Shown here in pieces: positions 30,950 to 39,864 of a stretch of 53,093 bases of DNA (positions are counted from its first letter, which is position 1; each line of letters opens with the position of its first letter). The stretch covers positions 1 through 53,093 of the forward strand of contig DASZRO010000083.1 of assembly GCA_035550055.1 (NCBI GenBank), given 5' to 3'. This DNA is from Mycobacteriales bacterium (GTDB lineage: Bacteria; Actinomycetota; Actinomycetes; JAFAQI01). The notes under the pieces are model-generated. The model saw nothing but the letters and a program-made list of their open reading frames with translations, was not told the origin of the DNA and made no database searches. A program made the translations under genes and the position numbers.

Positions 30950-32200
30950 TAGGCAGTCGTAGAACGTGTGGATCACCAGGTTGCCGTACTCAGGCTTGTG
31001 CGCCATGGCGCTGCGGATGAACCCGCCGCTCACCCGCCGGACCGGGTCGGCGAACCCGACCTGGCCACCGGCGCCCAGACCGCCGACCGCTGTCGGAGTC
31101 GGGCCGAACCAGCGCGGACCCTTGGCCGGCGGGTCGTTGTAGAGGTAGCCGAGGGTGCGAGTCACCGCCGTCGTCTTCTCCAGCTTGCCGAGCTTGACCA
31201 GCCACCTGGGAGGCGAGTCGGTGATCGTCACGTCACCGGCGGTGATGACCGGCCGGCTCCACTTGCGCACCGACTCCTCGGAGACCAGGCGTTTGCCGTC
31301 GACCTCTCCGCCGAGGGCCAGGATTGAGAAGAACCGCGCCAACGCCGAGGCGGTCGCCAGACCGCTGCTCGACATGACCTCCGCGCGCAGGATCCCGCCG
31401 TGCTCCATCAGGTCCACCGCTTGTACGACGAGTGACGAGTCGCCGTTGCCGGCCATCGCCATGCCGGCGAGCGTCGTCGGGTCGGTCATCTTGGCCATGA
31501 CTCGTGGCATCAGCTGACGTTGCGGGAAGTCCAGCTCGGCTGGATCGAAGTTCACGACCTTGGCGACGCGCGCCAGGTCGTCGTCGGTCGCCGCGATGTG
31601 GATGTCGAGCCCGAGCGGCTCGATGACCTCGCTGCGGAAGAACGAACCCGGACTGGTCCCGGTGATCCGGCGCACGATCTCTCCGGCCAGCCAGCCGAAC
31701 GTCAGCGCGTGATAGCCGTGACGGCTGCCCGGTTGCCAGGCCGGCGGCTCTGCAGCGATCGCCGCCGCGATGGCCTCGTAGTCGTCCCACCCCTCGCCGT
31801 CGCCCTTCATCAGCCGCAGCTGTGGTGGCACCCGGATCGCACCGGCGGTGTGCGTCAGCACTTGGCGCACGGTGACGTCCTGCTTGCCCGCCGCCGCGAA
31901 CTCCGGCCAGTACTTCGCGACCTTCGCGTCGAGGTCGAGCTCGCCGCGGTCGTCGAGCAGCTGGAGGTCGAAGGCCACGAACGACTTGGTGACCGACATC
32001 AGTACGGCGAGGGTGTCCGGCTGCCACGGCGTACCGGGCCGGGCGAATCCGGTTCGTACGTCGACCGCCAGCTCGCCGTCGACGTACGCCGCGAAAGCGG
32101 CCCCACCCGCTCCGACCAGCGGCGAGTTGACCAGCGCCTCACGAACCGGCTCGAAACCGGCGGCGACGTAGCCGTGGTCGCCGTCCCCCGCCGCGGTCAT
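30926..32200 (-). CDS. Serine hydrolase / family VIII-type esterase
   Basis: 424 residues. S69-VTK72 is the nucleophile motif of the beta-lactamase fold, and Y163-HA replaces the class C YxN, as in many family VIII carboxylesterases. No signal peptide. Divergent from a TetR gene with an inverted repeat between them, so it is probably under that repressor. The last seven residues (RRTSSPT) are encoded within palindrome copy B, so the C-terminus has been changed or extended by that element. Likely hydrolyses esters of acyl compounds used by the neighbouring CoA ligase; the substrate is inferred. Confidence 0.85.
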   Translation of the reverse strand: MTAAGDGDHGYVAAGFEPVREALVNSPLVGAGGAAFAAYVDGELAVDVRTGFARPGTPWQPDTLAVLMSVTKSFVAFDLQLLDDRGELDLDAKVAKYWPEFAAAGKQDVTVRQVLTHTAGAIRVPPQLRLMKGDGEGWDDYEAIAAAIAAEPPAWQPGSRHGYHALTFGWLAGEIVRRITGTSPGSFFRSEVIEPLGLDIHIAATDDDLARVAKVVNFDPAELDFPQRQLMPRVMAKMTDPTTLAGMAMAGNGDSSLVVQAVDLMEHGGILRAEVMSSSGLATASALARFFSILALGGEVDGKRLVSEESVRKWSRPVITAGDVTITDSPPRWLVKLGKLEKTTAVTRTLGYLYNDPPAKGPRWFGPTPTAVGGLGAGGQVGFADPVRRVSGGFIRSAMAHKPEYGNLVIHTFYDCLRRTSSPT

Positions 32201-32215
32201 GCGAGCCTCCCTTGT

Positions 32216-32245
32216 GCGGTACCGATTGGGCCCTTACAGTACCGC
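32216..32245. promoter_or_regulatory. Candidate TetR operator in divergent promoter region
   Basis: GCGGTAC (32216-32222) and GTACCGC (32239-32245) are perfect inverted arms with a 16-base spacer. They lie 16 bases beyond the start of the minus-strand hydrolase and 60 bases before the TetR start. Confidence 0.55.
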
Positions 32246-32304
32246 GTGATCCGTGCTGGCGCAGCCGGCTCGTTGCGAGGGTGGTGGGCGGCGTGGTCGA
32301 GGTG

Positions 32305-32934
32305 ATGGCGAGGGCCTCCGCCGTCCCCGCACCTCCTGACCTGATGGCCGGCAACAGCTACGGCGCTCGTCATCTGGAGATCCTCGACGGGCTCGAGACG
32401 ATCGTGCTGACCGAGGGCTTCCGCGACCTCACCGTCGGGGGGCTCGCCGAGCGACTGCGGTGCTCCCGCCGGACGTTGTACGAGATCGCCGACAGCAAGG
32501 ACGGCCTCGTCCTGATCGTGATTGACCGGCTGATGCGGCGGCTGGCGCGGGTCGCGCGCGACGCCGCGGCTCGCGAGCAGACGTTGCTCGACCAGGTGCG
32601 CGCGTTCCTCACCAAGGGCCTGACCGAGCTGCACCGCGCCACCCTCAGCTTCACCGAAGACGTGTCCGCGTCTGCCGAGGCCGCGTTGCTGGTCGCCTCC
32701 CACTTCCGTTACGCCCGCAGCGTCGTCGAGCGGATGCTGATCCAAGGCATGGAGACCGGCGAGTTCCGCCAGATTCATCCGCGCATCACCGCGGAGACCT
32801 TCGACGCGGCGTTGATGCGTCTGCTCGATCCGGGGGTCCTGCGCGACGCGGGCGTGAGCTTCGCCGACGCCGTCGAGGAGTACCTCACGTTGTTCACCGA
32901 CGGCATTCGAGCCCCAGGGAAAGGAACGTCATGA
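32305..32934 (+). CDS. TetR-family regulator at the head of the importer gene series
   Basis: 209 residues from ATG 32305 (frame open upstream, but that part is not TetR-like). HTH part: LEILDGLETIVLTEGFRDLT, VGGLAERLRCSRRTLYEI. The rest is a helical ligand domain. Ends four bases into the acyl-CoA ligase gene, so the two are translated together. It probably controls both this series and the divergent hydrolase. Acyl-CoA or a related acid would be the natural effector, by inference from the next gene. Confidence 0.85.
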   Translation: MARASAVPAPPDLMAGNSYGARHLEILDGLETIVLTEGFRDLTVGGLAERLRCSRRTLYEIADSKDGLVLIVIDRLMRRLARVARDAAAREQTLLDQVRAFLTKGLTELHRATLSFTEDVSASAEAALLVASHFRYARSVVERMLIQGMETGEFRQIHPRITAETFDAALMRLLDPGVLRDAGVSFADAVEEYLTLFTDGIRAPGKGTS

Positions 32935-34478
32935 CCCTCACCCGTGCTTTGCACCGAACCGTGCAGCAGGACCCGGCCAAGCCGATGACGGTCTTCCGTG
33001 ACCGCACGCGCACGCACGGCGAGGTCTTCGAGCGGGTCTCGCGACTCGGCGGCGCGTTGCGCGGCCTGGGCGTGGGTGACGGCGACCGGGTGGCGATCCT
33101 CGCGCTGAACTCCGACCGCTACTCCGACTTCCTGCTGGGTACGGCGTGGGCCGGTGGCGTCGTGAACCCGCAGAACATCCGCTGGGCGCCGCCCGAGCTG
33201 GCGTTCGCCTTGAACGACTCCGAGACCGGCATCCTGTTCGTCGACGACCTGTTCGCCGGCGTCGGTGAGCAGCTGCTCGTCGAGGTCGACTCCCTCCACA
33301 CGCTGGTGTACGTCGGCGACGCCGAGACCCCGCCGGGCATGCTGTCGATGGAGGAGCTGATCGCGGGCAGCGATCCCGCGCCGGACCGCTCGCCGCGCGA
33401 CCACGAGATGGTCGGGCTGTTCTACACCGGCGGCACTACCGGTCAGCCGAAGGGCGTGATGCTCAGCGCGGCGAACCTGCTGACGTCCGCGCTCGGCTCG
33501 CTGTCGTCGGGCTCGTTCGTCGGGCCGGACGCTCGCTTCCTGCACGCCGCGCCGATGTTCCATCTGGCGGACCTGGCGGCGTGGTTCTCGGTGCTGCAGA
33601 TGGGCGGGCAGCACGTGATCGTGTCGCACTTCGACGTACCGCTGGTGTTGGAGGCGATCCAGGAGCACCACGTCTCCGATGTGCTGCTGGTGCCCACGAT
33701 GATCCAGATGGTCACCGACGCGCCGTCGCTGCCTGACTACCACGTGACCAGTCTCGAGCGGATCATCTACGGCGCGTCGCCGATCGACGACGACCTGCTC
33801 GCTCGCGCGATGAAGGCGTTCCCCAACGTCAGCTTCAGCCAGGCATACGGGATGACCGAGCTGTCGCCGGTCGCGACGATGCTGTCGGCGCAGGACCATC
33901 TCGACGAGCTGAACCCGCACCGCCGCCGCTCCGCCGGCCGTGCCGCGCCGCACGCGATGGTCACCATCGTCCGAGACGACGGCAGCGTTGCCGACACCGG
34001 CGAGGTCGGCGAGATCGTCGTCGCCGGACCGCACGTGATGTTGGGCTACTGGCGCCGTCCCGACGAGACCGCAGCGGCGCTGCAGCCGGACGGCATGCAC
34101 ACCGGCGACGCCGGCTACCTCGACGCAGACGGCTACCTGTTCGTCGTCGACCGGATCAAGGACATGATCATCTCGGGCGGGGAGAACATCTACTCCGCCG
34201 AGGTCGAGAACGCGCTGTGCGCGCACCCCGCGGTCGCGACCTGCGCGGTCGTCGGGGTGCCGGATGACAAGTGGGGCGAGATCGTCCACGCCGTCGTCGT
34301 GCTCCAGCCGGGTGCGGAGGCGACGGCGGATGACCTCGTCTCCTTCGCCCGAGAGCAGATCGCCGGCTACAAGGTGCCACGTCGCGTCACCTTCACCGAC
34401 GCGCTCCCGATCTCCGGCGCGGGCAAGGTTCTCAAGCGCGTCCTGCGCGACGAGCTCGCTACGCAGACTCACGGATGA
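32931..34478 (+). CDS. Acyl-CoA synthetase / AMP-dependent ligase
   Basis: 515 residues; start overlaps the TetR stop. Forms acyl-adenylate and then acyl-CoA. Motifs: P-loop YTGGTTGQPKG (165-175), AYGMTELSP, the hinge block TGDAGYLDADGYLFVVDRIKD with IISGGENIYS, and catalytic Lys499 in GAGKVLKR. Complete in length. Cytoplasmic. In this series it would trap an imported carboxylic acid as a CoA ester. Chain length or aromatic preference cannot be read from sequence. Confidence 0.92.
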   Translation: MTLTRALHRTVQQDPAKPMTVFRDRTRTHGEVFERVSRLGGALRGLGVGDGDRVAILALNSDRYSDFLLGTAWAGGVVNPQNIRWAPPELAFALNDSETGILFVDDLFAGVGEQLLVEVDSLHTLVYVGDAETPPGMLSMEELIAGSDPAPDRSPRDHEMVGLFYTGGTTGQPKGVMLSAANLLTSALGSLSSGSFVGPDARFLHAAPMFHLADLAAWFSVLQMGGQHVIVSHFDVPLVLEAIQEHHVSDVLLVPTMIQMVTDAPSLPDYHVTSLERIIYGASPIDDDLLARAMKAFPNVSFSQAYGMTELSPVATMLSAQDHLDELNPHRRRSAGRAAPHAMVTIVRDDGSVADTGEVGEIVVAGPHVMLGYWRRPDETAAALQPDGMHTGDAGYLDADGYLFVVDRIKDMIISGGENIYSAEVENALCAHPAVATCAVVGVPDDKWGEIVHAVVVLQPGAEATADDLVSFAREQIAGYKVPRRVTFTDALPISGAGKVLKRVLRDELATQTHG

Positions 34479-34545
34479 CTACCCATCGTTCGGTTTCGAG
34501 CGCATGCCGACCGACCACCCTGCCTGAGGCGAAAGGGGTCAGCCC

Positions 34546-36123
34546 GTGCCGATGAGACCGCAACTGTCCAGCCGGGCCGGCCTCGCGATCGGGGCGTTGT
34601 CGATCGCGCTTGCCGCAGGCTGCGGCAGCACGGTCGAGCCGTCGACCGAGCAGACGATCGGACCGATCAACGGCCTCGGCGTACCAAGCGTGACGATCGG
34701 CACCGCGCCGGCCACCACGACCGTTCCCGGTACGACGACAACGACTGCTCCGGGCGGGGCGACCGTGCCGGGACTGACCGGCAACGGCAAGAGCGGCGGC
34801 ACGGTGACCGCGCGGACGTCGACGGCGGCAACCGGCACCGGACCGGGCAGCACGTCCCCGGGCGCGACGACGACGCCGACCGGGACGCAGCCGACGCACG
34901 CCCCGGTCGAGACCGGCCCGATCACCGTCGGTTTCCTCACGACGGCGACGTCCAACGCGTCCTCGAGCGGCGCGTCGCTCGGCAACACGGTGACGGAGAC
35001 CAGCGTCGACCAGGCGCTCGTCAACGCGATCGACAAGCAGGGCGGGCTCGACGGTCGGCAGCTGAAGGTGGTGTTCGCGCACACCGACACCGGTTCGTCG
35101 AACTGGGACAACGACTTCCAGGCGGCGTGCGAGACGTTCACTCAGGATCATCACGTCGACGTCGTGCTCGGTTACGAGTTCAACTACGAGCCCGACTTCG
35201 AGTCCTGTCTGGCCAAGCAGGGCATCCCCCATCTGACCGACGGTTTCAACGTGCCCGGCACCGCGGAGCTCGCGCAGTACCCGCTGTTCTGGTCGCTCGA
35301 CGTGCCGACGATCGGGCAGCGTTCGATCGCGAAGTTCCAGGGTGCGATCAACACCGGGTTCCTGACGTCGAAGGACAAGCTCGGCATCCTGCTCGACGAC
35401 TGTCCCGGCACCCAGACGGCGTGGAAGGCGCAGGTGCTGCCGTTCCTCCTGTCACACCACATCGACGTGGCGTCGACGTTCTCCACGGCCTGCAGCACGG
35501 GAAACAACGCGGCCGTCACCTCGGCGATCGGCAGCCTCACCAACGGTCTGCTGAAGTTCCGCAGCGAGGGCGTCGACCGGATCAGCTTCGTGGCGGTCTC
35601 CGAGGCGCCGGTGCTCTACCTGGCCTCCACCGCCGCCAACGCGCAGGGCTATCGCCCCGGGTGGATCGTCTCCTCGCTCGGCCAGCTCGCGATCATCGGC
35701 GGCGAGTCGCCGATGCCGGAGATGCAGAACACCCACGGCTACGGGTGGCTGCCGAGCCAGGACGTGCCGCCGGCGTACGCCCCGAAGGAGAACGCCGCGC
35801 AGCACCGCTGCCTGTCGTTGCTGCACTCGCAGAAGGTTGACCCGAGGTCGGCAGCCGACTACGGCTACGCGTACAACGCGTGTGAGGCGGTGTTCGTCTA
35901 CGAGGCGGCGCTGAAGGCCGACGGCGGCAACTCCGACGGACAGGCCATCAGCAACGCGATCAGCAACTTGGGCAACTTCCAGAGCACGCTCAACCTGTAC
36001 GGCAAGTCGGTCTTCTCCTCCGCCCGTCGCAATGACGCGCCGGAGTACTACAAGCCGATCAACTGGGACGGCGGCTGTCATTGCTTCCGCTACGGCAGCC
36101 AGACCTACAAGATGCCGAGCTAG
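34546..36123 (+). CDS. Lipoprotein solute-binding protein of the importer
   Basis: 525 residues from GTG 34546 with AAGGGG upstream. Signal peptide with lipobox LAAGC, a long Thr/Pro/Gly-rich stalk (about 45-122), then a type I periplasmic-binding fold (ITVGFLTTATSNA..., VNAIDKQGGLDGRQLKVVFAHT) like Liv/branched-chain amino acid binding proteins. C-terminal GCHCFRY is nearly the same as in the paralogue at 23364. It sits just before the importer genes, so it probably delivers the ligand to them. The wide Liv-type family handles amino acids, amides, aromatic acids and steroid-related acids; the ligand here is unknown. Confidence 0.85.
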   Translation: MPMRPQLSSRAGLAIGALSIALAAGCGSTVEPSTEQTIGPINGLGVPSVTIGTAPATTTVPGTTTTTAPGGATVPGLTGNGKSGGTVTARTSTAATGTGPGSTSPGATTTPTGTQPTHAPVETGPITVGFLTTATSNASSSGASLGNTVTETSVDQALVNAIDKQGGLDGRQLKVVFAHTDTGSSNWDNDFQAACETFTQDHHVDVVLGYEFNYEPDFESCLAKQGIPHLTDGFNVPGTAELAQYPLFWSLDVPTIGQRSIAKFQGAINTGFLTSKDKLGILLDDCPGTQTAWKAQVLPFLLSHHIDVASTFSTACSTGNNAAVTSAIGSLTNGLLKFRSEGVDRISFVAVSEAPVLYLASTAANAQGYRPGWIVSSLGQLAIIGGESPMPEMQNTHGYGWLPSQDVPPAYAPKENAAQHRCLSLLHSQKVDPRSAADYGYAYNACEAVFVYEAALKADGGNSDGQAISNAISNLGNFQSTLNLYGKSVFSSARRNDAPEYYKPINWDGGCHCFRYGSQTYKMPS

Positions 36124-36132
36124 GGGCGCGTG

Positions 36133-37110
36133 ATGCCACGCAGCTACGGCGACCCGAGCAAGCATCGTCTGCCTATGCACATGCGGGCGCTGGTGAAGGC
36201 GAACGATCTCGCCCAGCGACTCAAGCTGGCGCCGTCGATGGGGGACTACATCACCAAGACGCCGCACGACGTGCGTCAGGTGGGTCATCCGGGATGGTGG
36301 ATGACCTACCGCATCAACCCGTCGGTCACGACCGACGAGATCAAGATCGACAGCCGCGGCGGTCCGCTGAAGCTGCGGGTCTATCGCCCGGCCGGCGCCG
36401 CGCCGGACGCCCCGATCGTGCTTTACATCCACGGCGGCGGGTTCATGCTCGGCGGCCTCGAAGCGTGCGCCTGGATCTGCGGTGAGATCGCGGCGCAGAC
36501 CGGCGCCGTACTAGCCGCGGTGGAGTATCGGCTCGCGCCCGAGCACCCGTTCCCGGCCGGCCTCGACGACTGCCGAGACGCCCTCGACTGGCTGGCCAAC
36601 GGCAACCTCGACGGCACCGACCCGAACCGGATCGCCGTGGCGGGGGACAGCGCGGGCGGCAACCTCAGCGCTGCGCTCTGCCTCGAGGTGCGAGACACCC
36701 GCGGCCCGGCGATCGCCCACCAGACGCTGATCTACCCGTTCCTCGACTCGAAGCTGCGTGGCCAGTCGTGGCGGGAGTTCGCGGACAGCGGCGTGAACCT
36801 CGACGCCGGCGAGATGATGGTTCAGGCGTACGGCGGAGCGGAGCGCGACAACCCGCTGGTCAGCCCGCTGCTCTCACCCGACCTGTCGAACCTGCCCCCG
36901 GCGTTCATCGTCAACTCCGACTACGACGTGCTGCGCGACGACGGGTTCGCCTACGCCGCCGCGTTGCGTGAAGCCGGCGTCGAGGTGCGCCACTCGAACT
37001 ACATCCGCGCGCCGCACGGCCTGCTGTCCATGCCACGGCTGCTGCCCGTCGCCCGGCAGATGATCGCCGAGATCACCGGTGAGATCAGCCGGCACCTGAC
37101 TGCGGCCTGA
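36133..37110 (+). CDS. Alpha/beta hydrolase, HSL-type esterase
   Basis: 325 residues. ATG 36133 has better spacing from AGGGG than GTG 36130. Oxyanion motif HGGGF, nucleophile GDSAGGN, Asp in NSDYDVLRDDG and His in APHGLLS form the hormone-sensitive-lipase type catalytic set. No signal peptide, so likely cytoplasmic. It may cleave imported esters to give acids for the CoA ligase. Nine bases follow the solute-binding gene, which supports one operon. Confidence 0.9.
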   Translation: MPRSYGDPSKHRLPMHMRALVKANDLAQRLKLAPSMGDYITKTPHDVRQVGHPGWWMTYRINPSVTTDEIKIDSRGGPLKLRVYRPAGAAPDAPIVLYIHGGGFMLGGLEACAWICGEIAAQTGAVLAAVEYRLAPEHPFPAGLDDCRDALDWLANGNLDGTDPNRIAVAGDSAGGNLSAALCLEVRDTRGPAIAHQTLIYPFLDSKLRGQSWREFADSGVNLDAGEMMVQAYGGAERDNPLVSPLLSPDLSNLPPAFIVNSDYDVLRDDGFAYAAALREAGVEVRHSNYIRAPHGLLSMPRLLPVARQMIAEITGEISRHLTAA

Positions 37111-37114
37111 TCTG

Positions 37115-37648
37115 ATGCTCAGCCGGGCAGTCGTCGTCGCAGCAGCGGGAGCGTTGTCCCTGCTGGGCACCGGCGGCTGCGCGACCAGCCTGCACGGGCT
37201 GGAGTTCCACAACGACAACCGGATGAAGATCGTCGAGCCGCACCAGAACGAGCTGGTCGCGAACCCGGTCACCCTCCGTTGGACGATGCGCGACTTCACG
37301 GTTGCCGGCCCCGGCGCCGGGCCGGTCAACGACGACACCGGCTACTTCGCGGTGTTCGTGGACCGCGCGCCGGTCAAGCCCGGGCAGACCCTGGCCGCCG
37401 TCAGCAAGCACACGCCGTCCTGCCAGCACACGACGTTGTGTACGACGAAGTCCTACCTCGCCTCCGAGCAGGTCTACACGACGACGAAGGACGCCGTCAC
37501 GCTGCCGGCCATCGCCGACTTGCTGAACAACCAGCTGTCGACGCAGTACCACACGGTGACCGTCGTCTTGATGAACACCGCCGGCGAGCGGATCAGCGAG
37601 AGCGCCTGGTCGGTGGAGTTCCGGATGCACTCCTCGGGAGTGACCTGA
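37115..37648 (+). CDS. Small secreted lipoprotein, unknown function
   Basis: 177 residues, starting four bases after the esterase stop. Signal peptide with lipobox GTGGC (C at about 22). The mature part has IVEPHQNELVANPVTLRWTMRDF and a beta-sandwich-like pattern recalling bacterial DUF4399-like or Ig-like modules, with two Cys (SCQHTTLC) near the middle that may form a disulphide. It lies inside the importer operon and may help capture the ligand outside the cell. Overlaps the next start by one base (TGATG). Confidence 0.7.
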   Translation: MLSRAVVVAAAGALSLLGTGGCATSLHGLEFHNDNRMKIVEPHQNELVANPVTLRWTMRDFTVAGPGAGPVNDDTGYFAVFVDRAPVKPGQTLAAVSKHTPSCQHTTLCTTKSYLASEQVYTTTKDAVTLPAIADLLNNQLSTQYHTVTVVLMNTAGERISESAWSVEFRMHSSGVT

Positions 37649-39864
37649 TGGCGCGCCGCAAGCCTGCTCCGGTGTCGGCGGCGGCGGTCGCCGACCAGGC
37701 CACGGCCGAGATCGAACGAACGAAGGCGAGTCTGCGCGACGAGGCCCGGCGAACCCTCGGGGTGACCGGCGAGGACGCCACCACCGAGAGCTTCCGGACG
37801 TTGTCGCGCCGGCACGGGCTGTCGGCGTACCCGATCATCGCCCTCGGGCTGCTCTTCGTCGCAGACGGCTTCCAGGGCAGCGCGCTCACCGTCCTCACCC
37901 CCAACGTCAGCGCTGCCCTGGGTCTCGGCATCACCGGCATCACCGCGGCGTACTCCCTCGCGGCGGTCGCCGCCTTCGCCTCGCCGCTGCCGATGGCGGC
38001 GCTCGCCCAACGCAAGCCGCGCCGCGCGATGCTGGCGATCGTCACCGGCCTCGGCTGGACGGTCACGACGCTGTTCACCGGTCTGGTGATCTCGACCGCG
38101 GGGTTGCTGGTGATCCTCGCGCTGGACGGGCTGTCTTCGGGCAGCGTCCGCGCCGTTCACGTCCCGCTGATCGTCGACAGCTACCACCCGGCGATGCGGG
38201 CGCGCGCGGTGTCGGCGTACCAAGCGCTGGGGCAGGCCGGCCTCGTCGCCAGCCCGCTGCTGGTGTCCCTGCTCGCGGGTCCGTTCAACCTGACGTGGCG
38301 CGGGATCTTCATCGCGCTCGGGCTGCTCTCGCTGCTGCTGACGTCGGTGTCGGTGTTCCTGCGCGACCCGGGCTTCGGCAAGTGGGACACCGAGCAGCTC
38401 AAGAGCAGCGTGCACGCAGTGCACGGTGAGGACGGGCTGCAGGCGTCGGACGTCGCCCTCGGCTTCTGGGAGATCTGCCGGCGGGTGACGATGATCCCGA
38501 CGGCCAGACGGCTGATGGCCGCGGCGACCGTGATCGGGATGATGCTCATCCCGTTCTCGACCTTCATCTCCTTCTTCCTGTTGCAGCGGTGGAACCTGGA
38601 CGCGAGCTCTCGCGGACTGTTCTTCGCCTACAGCAGCGCGATGTCGGTGGTGGCACTGCTCGTCTTCGGCGTCCGCGCCGAGCGTCAGTTCCGCCGCAGT
38701 CCTTCTGCGATGCTCCGCTCGACGGGCTGGCTGCTGTCGGGCGGCATCGTGTGCATCGGGTTCGGCGGGCTCTCGCCGTGGTTCGGCGGGATGCTCGCCG
38801 GCTTCGGGGTCGGCACCGGCCTGGTCTACGTGCTCCTGCCGGGCGTGTACCTCGCGCTGATGACGATCGTCCCGGCCAACATGCGTCCGCACGCGCAGTC
38901 GCTCGTCACCATCTTCATCGGCTTGGGCAGCCTGCTCGGCGCGTTGCTGCTCGGCAACATCGACGAGCAGTACGGCCCGCACGTCGCTCTCGTGGTGATC
39001 GCGGCGGTCGGGGTGTTCGGCGCGATCGTGGTGTCGAGCGCAGGTCGGTTCATCGACGCCGATCTCGATCGGATGATCGACGAGGTCCTGGAAGAGGAGG
39101 AGATCAAGCGGATCACCGCGTCCGGCACTCACCTCCCGATGCTCGCCGCCCGCGGCATCGACTTCTCCTACGGCCAGCTGCAGGTGCTCTTCGACGTCAA
39201 CTTCACCGTCGACGACGGCGAGATGGTTGCGCTGCTCGGCACCAACGGTGCCGGCAAGTCGACCCTGCTCAAGGTGATCTCGGGCATCGGGCTGCCCAGC
39301 AAGGGAAGCGTGCGGTTCCGCGGCCAGGAGATCACCTATCTCGACGCCGAGCGACGGCTGCGCCTGGGCATCACCCAGATCCCGGGCGGACGGGCCGTCT
39401 TCGGTCCGATGACCGTGCTCGAGAACCTGCGCAGCTACGGCTTCAGCCTCGACGTCTCGCGGCGTGAGCTCAACCGGTCGATCGAGGCCTGCTTCGCGGC
39501 GTTCCCTCGCCTCTACGAGCGGCGTACGTCGCTTGCCGCCACCCTGTCCGGCGGCGAGCAGCAGATACTCGGCCTGTCCAAGGCGCTGATGCTCCAGCCG
39601 AAGCTGCTCGTCATCGACGAGCTCAGCCTCGGCCTCGCGCCGGTCATCGTCGGTCAGCTGCTCGAGATGGTGAAGCAGATCAACGCCGCCGGCACCGCCG
39701 TCGTACTCGTCGAGCAGTCCGTCAACATCGCGCTGAACCTCGTCGATCACGCCTACTTCATGGAGAAGGGCGAGATGCGCTTCGACGGGCGAAGCGCCGA
39801 TCTGCTCGCTCGCGACGACCTGCTGCGGGCCGTCTTCCTGCAGGGCGCGGCGGTGGCCGGATGA
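37648..39864 (+). CDS. MFS transporter fused to a LivF-type ABC ATPase
   Basis: 738 residues from ATG 37648; upstream open frame overlaps the lipoprotein gene. Residues about 55-475 form a 12-helix major facilitator domain (IIALGLLFVADGFQGSALTV opening, ...HVPLIVDSYHPAMRARAVS.. in the middle). After an acidic linker (LEEEEIKR) a complete LivF-like ATPase follows: Walker A GTNGAGKST (about 530-538), signature LSGGEQQ, Walker B LLVIDELSLGLAP and H-loop-like VVLVEQSVN. Fusion of a secondary transporter with an ABC ATPase is rare. Together with the next gene it supplies all parts of a Liv-type importer, and the MFS part is extra. Confidence 0.92.
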   Translation: MARRKPAPVSAAAVADQATAEIERTKASLRDEARRTLGVTGEDATTESFRTLSRRHGLSAYPIIALGLLFVADGFQGSALTVLTPNVSAALGLGITGITAAYSLAAVAAFASPLPMAALAQRKPRRAMLAIVTGLGWTVTTLFTGLVISTAGLLVILALDGLSSGSVRAVHVPLIVDSYHPAMRARAVSAYQALGQAGLVASPLLVSLLAGPFNLTWRGIFIALGLLSLLLTSVSVFLRDPGFGKWDTEQLKSSVHAVHGEDGLQASDVALGFWEICRRVTMIPTARRLMAAATVIGMMLIPFSTFISFFLLQRWNLDASSRGLFFAYSSAMSVVALLVFGVRAERQFRRSPSAMLRSTGWLLSGGIVCIGFGGLSPWFGGMLAGFGVGTGLVYVLLPGVYLALMTIVPANMRPHAQSLVTIFIGLGSLLGALLLGNIDEQYGPHVALVVIAAVGVFGAIVVSSAGRFIDADLDRMIDEVLEEEEIKRITASGTHLPMLAARGIDFSYGQLQVLFDVNFTVDDGEMVALLGTNGAGKSTLLKVISGIGLPSKGSVRFRGQEITYLDAERRLRLGITQIPGGRAVFGPMTVLENLRSYGFSLDVSRRELNRSIEACFAAFPRLYERRTSLAATLSGGEQQILGLSKALMLQPKLLVIDELSLGLAPVIVGQLLEMVKQINAAGTAVVLVEQSVNIALNLVDHAYFMEKGEMRFDGRSADLLARDDLLRAVFLQGAAVAG

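Noticed and set aside
32775-34472. 565-residue open frame on the minus strand
   Set aside because: Antisense shadow of the acyl-CoA ligase, with no recognisable domain and Arg/Val/His bias.
37474-39750. 758-residue open frame on the minus strand
   Set aside because: It is antisense to the MFS-LivF gene and rich in Arg/Asp/His/Glu/Gln, as expected for the reverse of GC-rich coding DNA. The + strand frame has clear MFS and ABC motifs.
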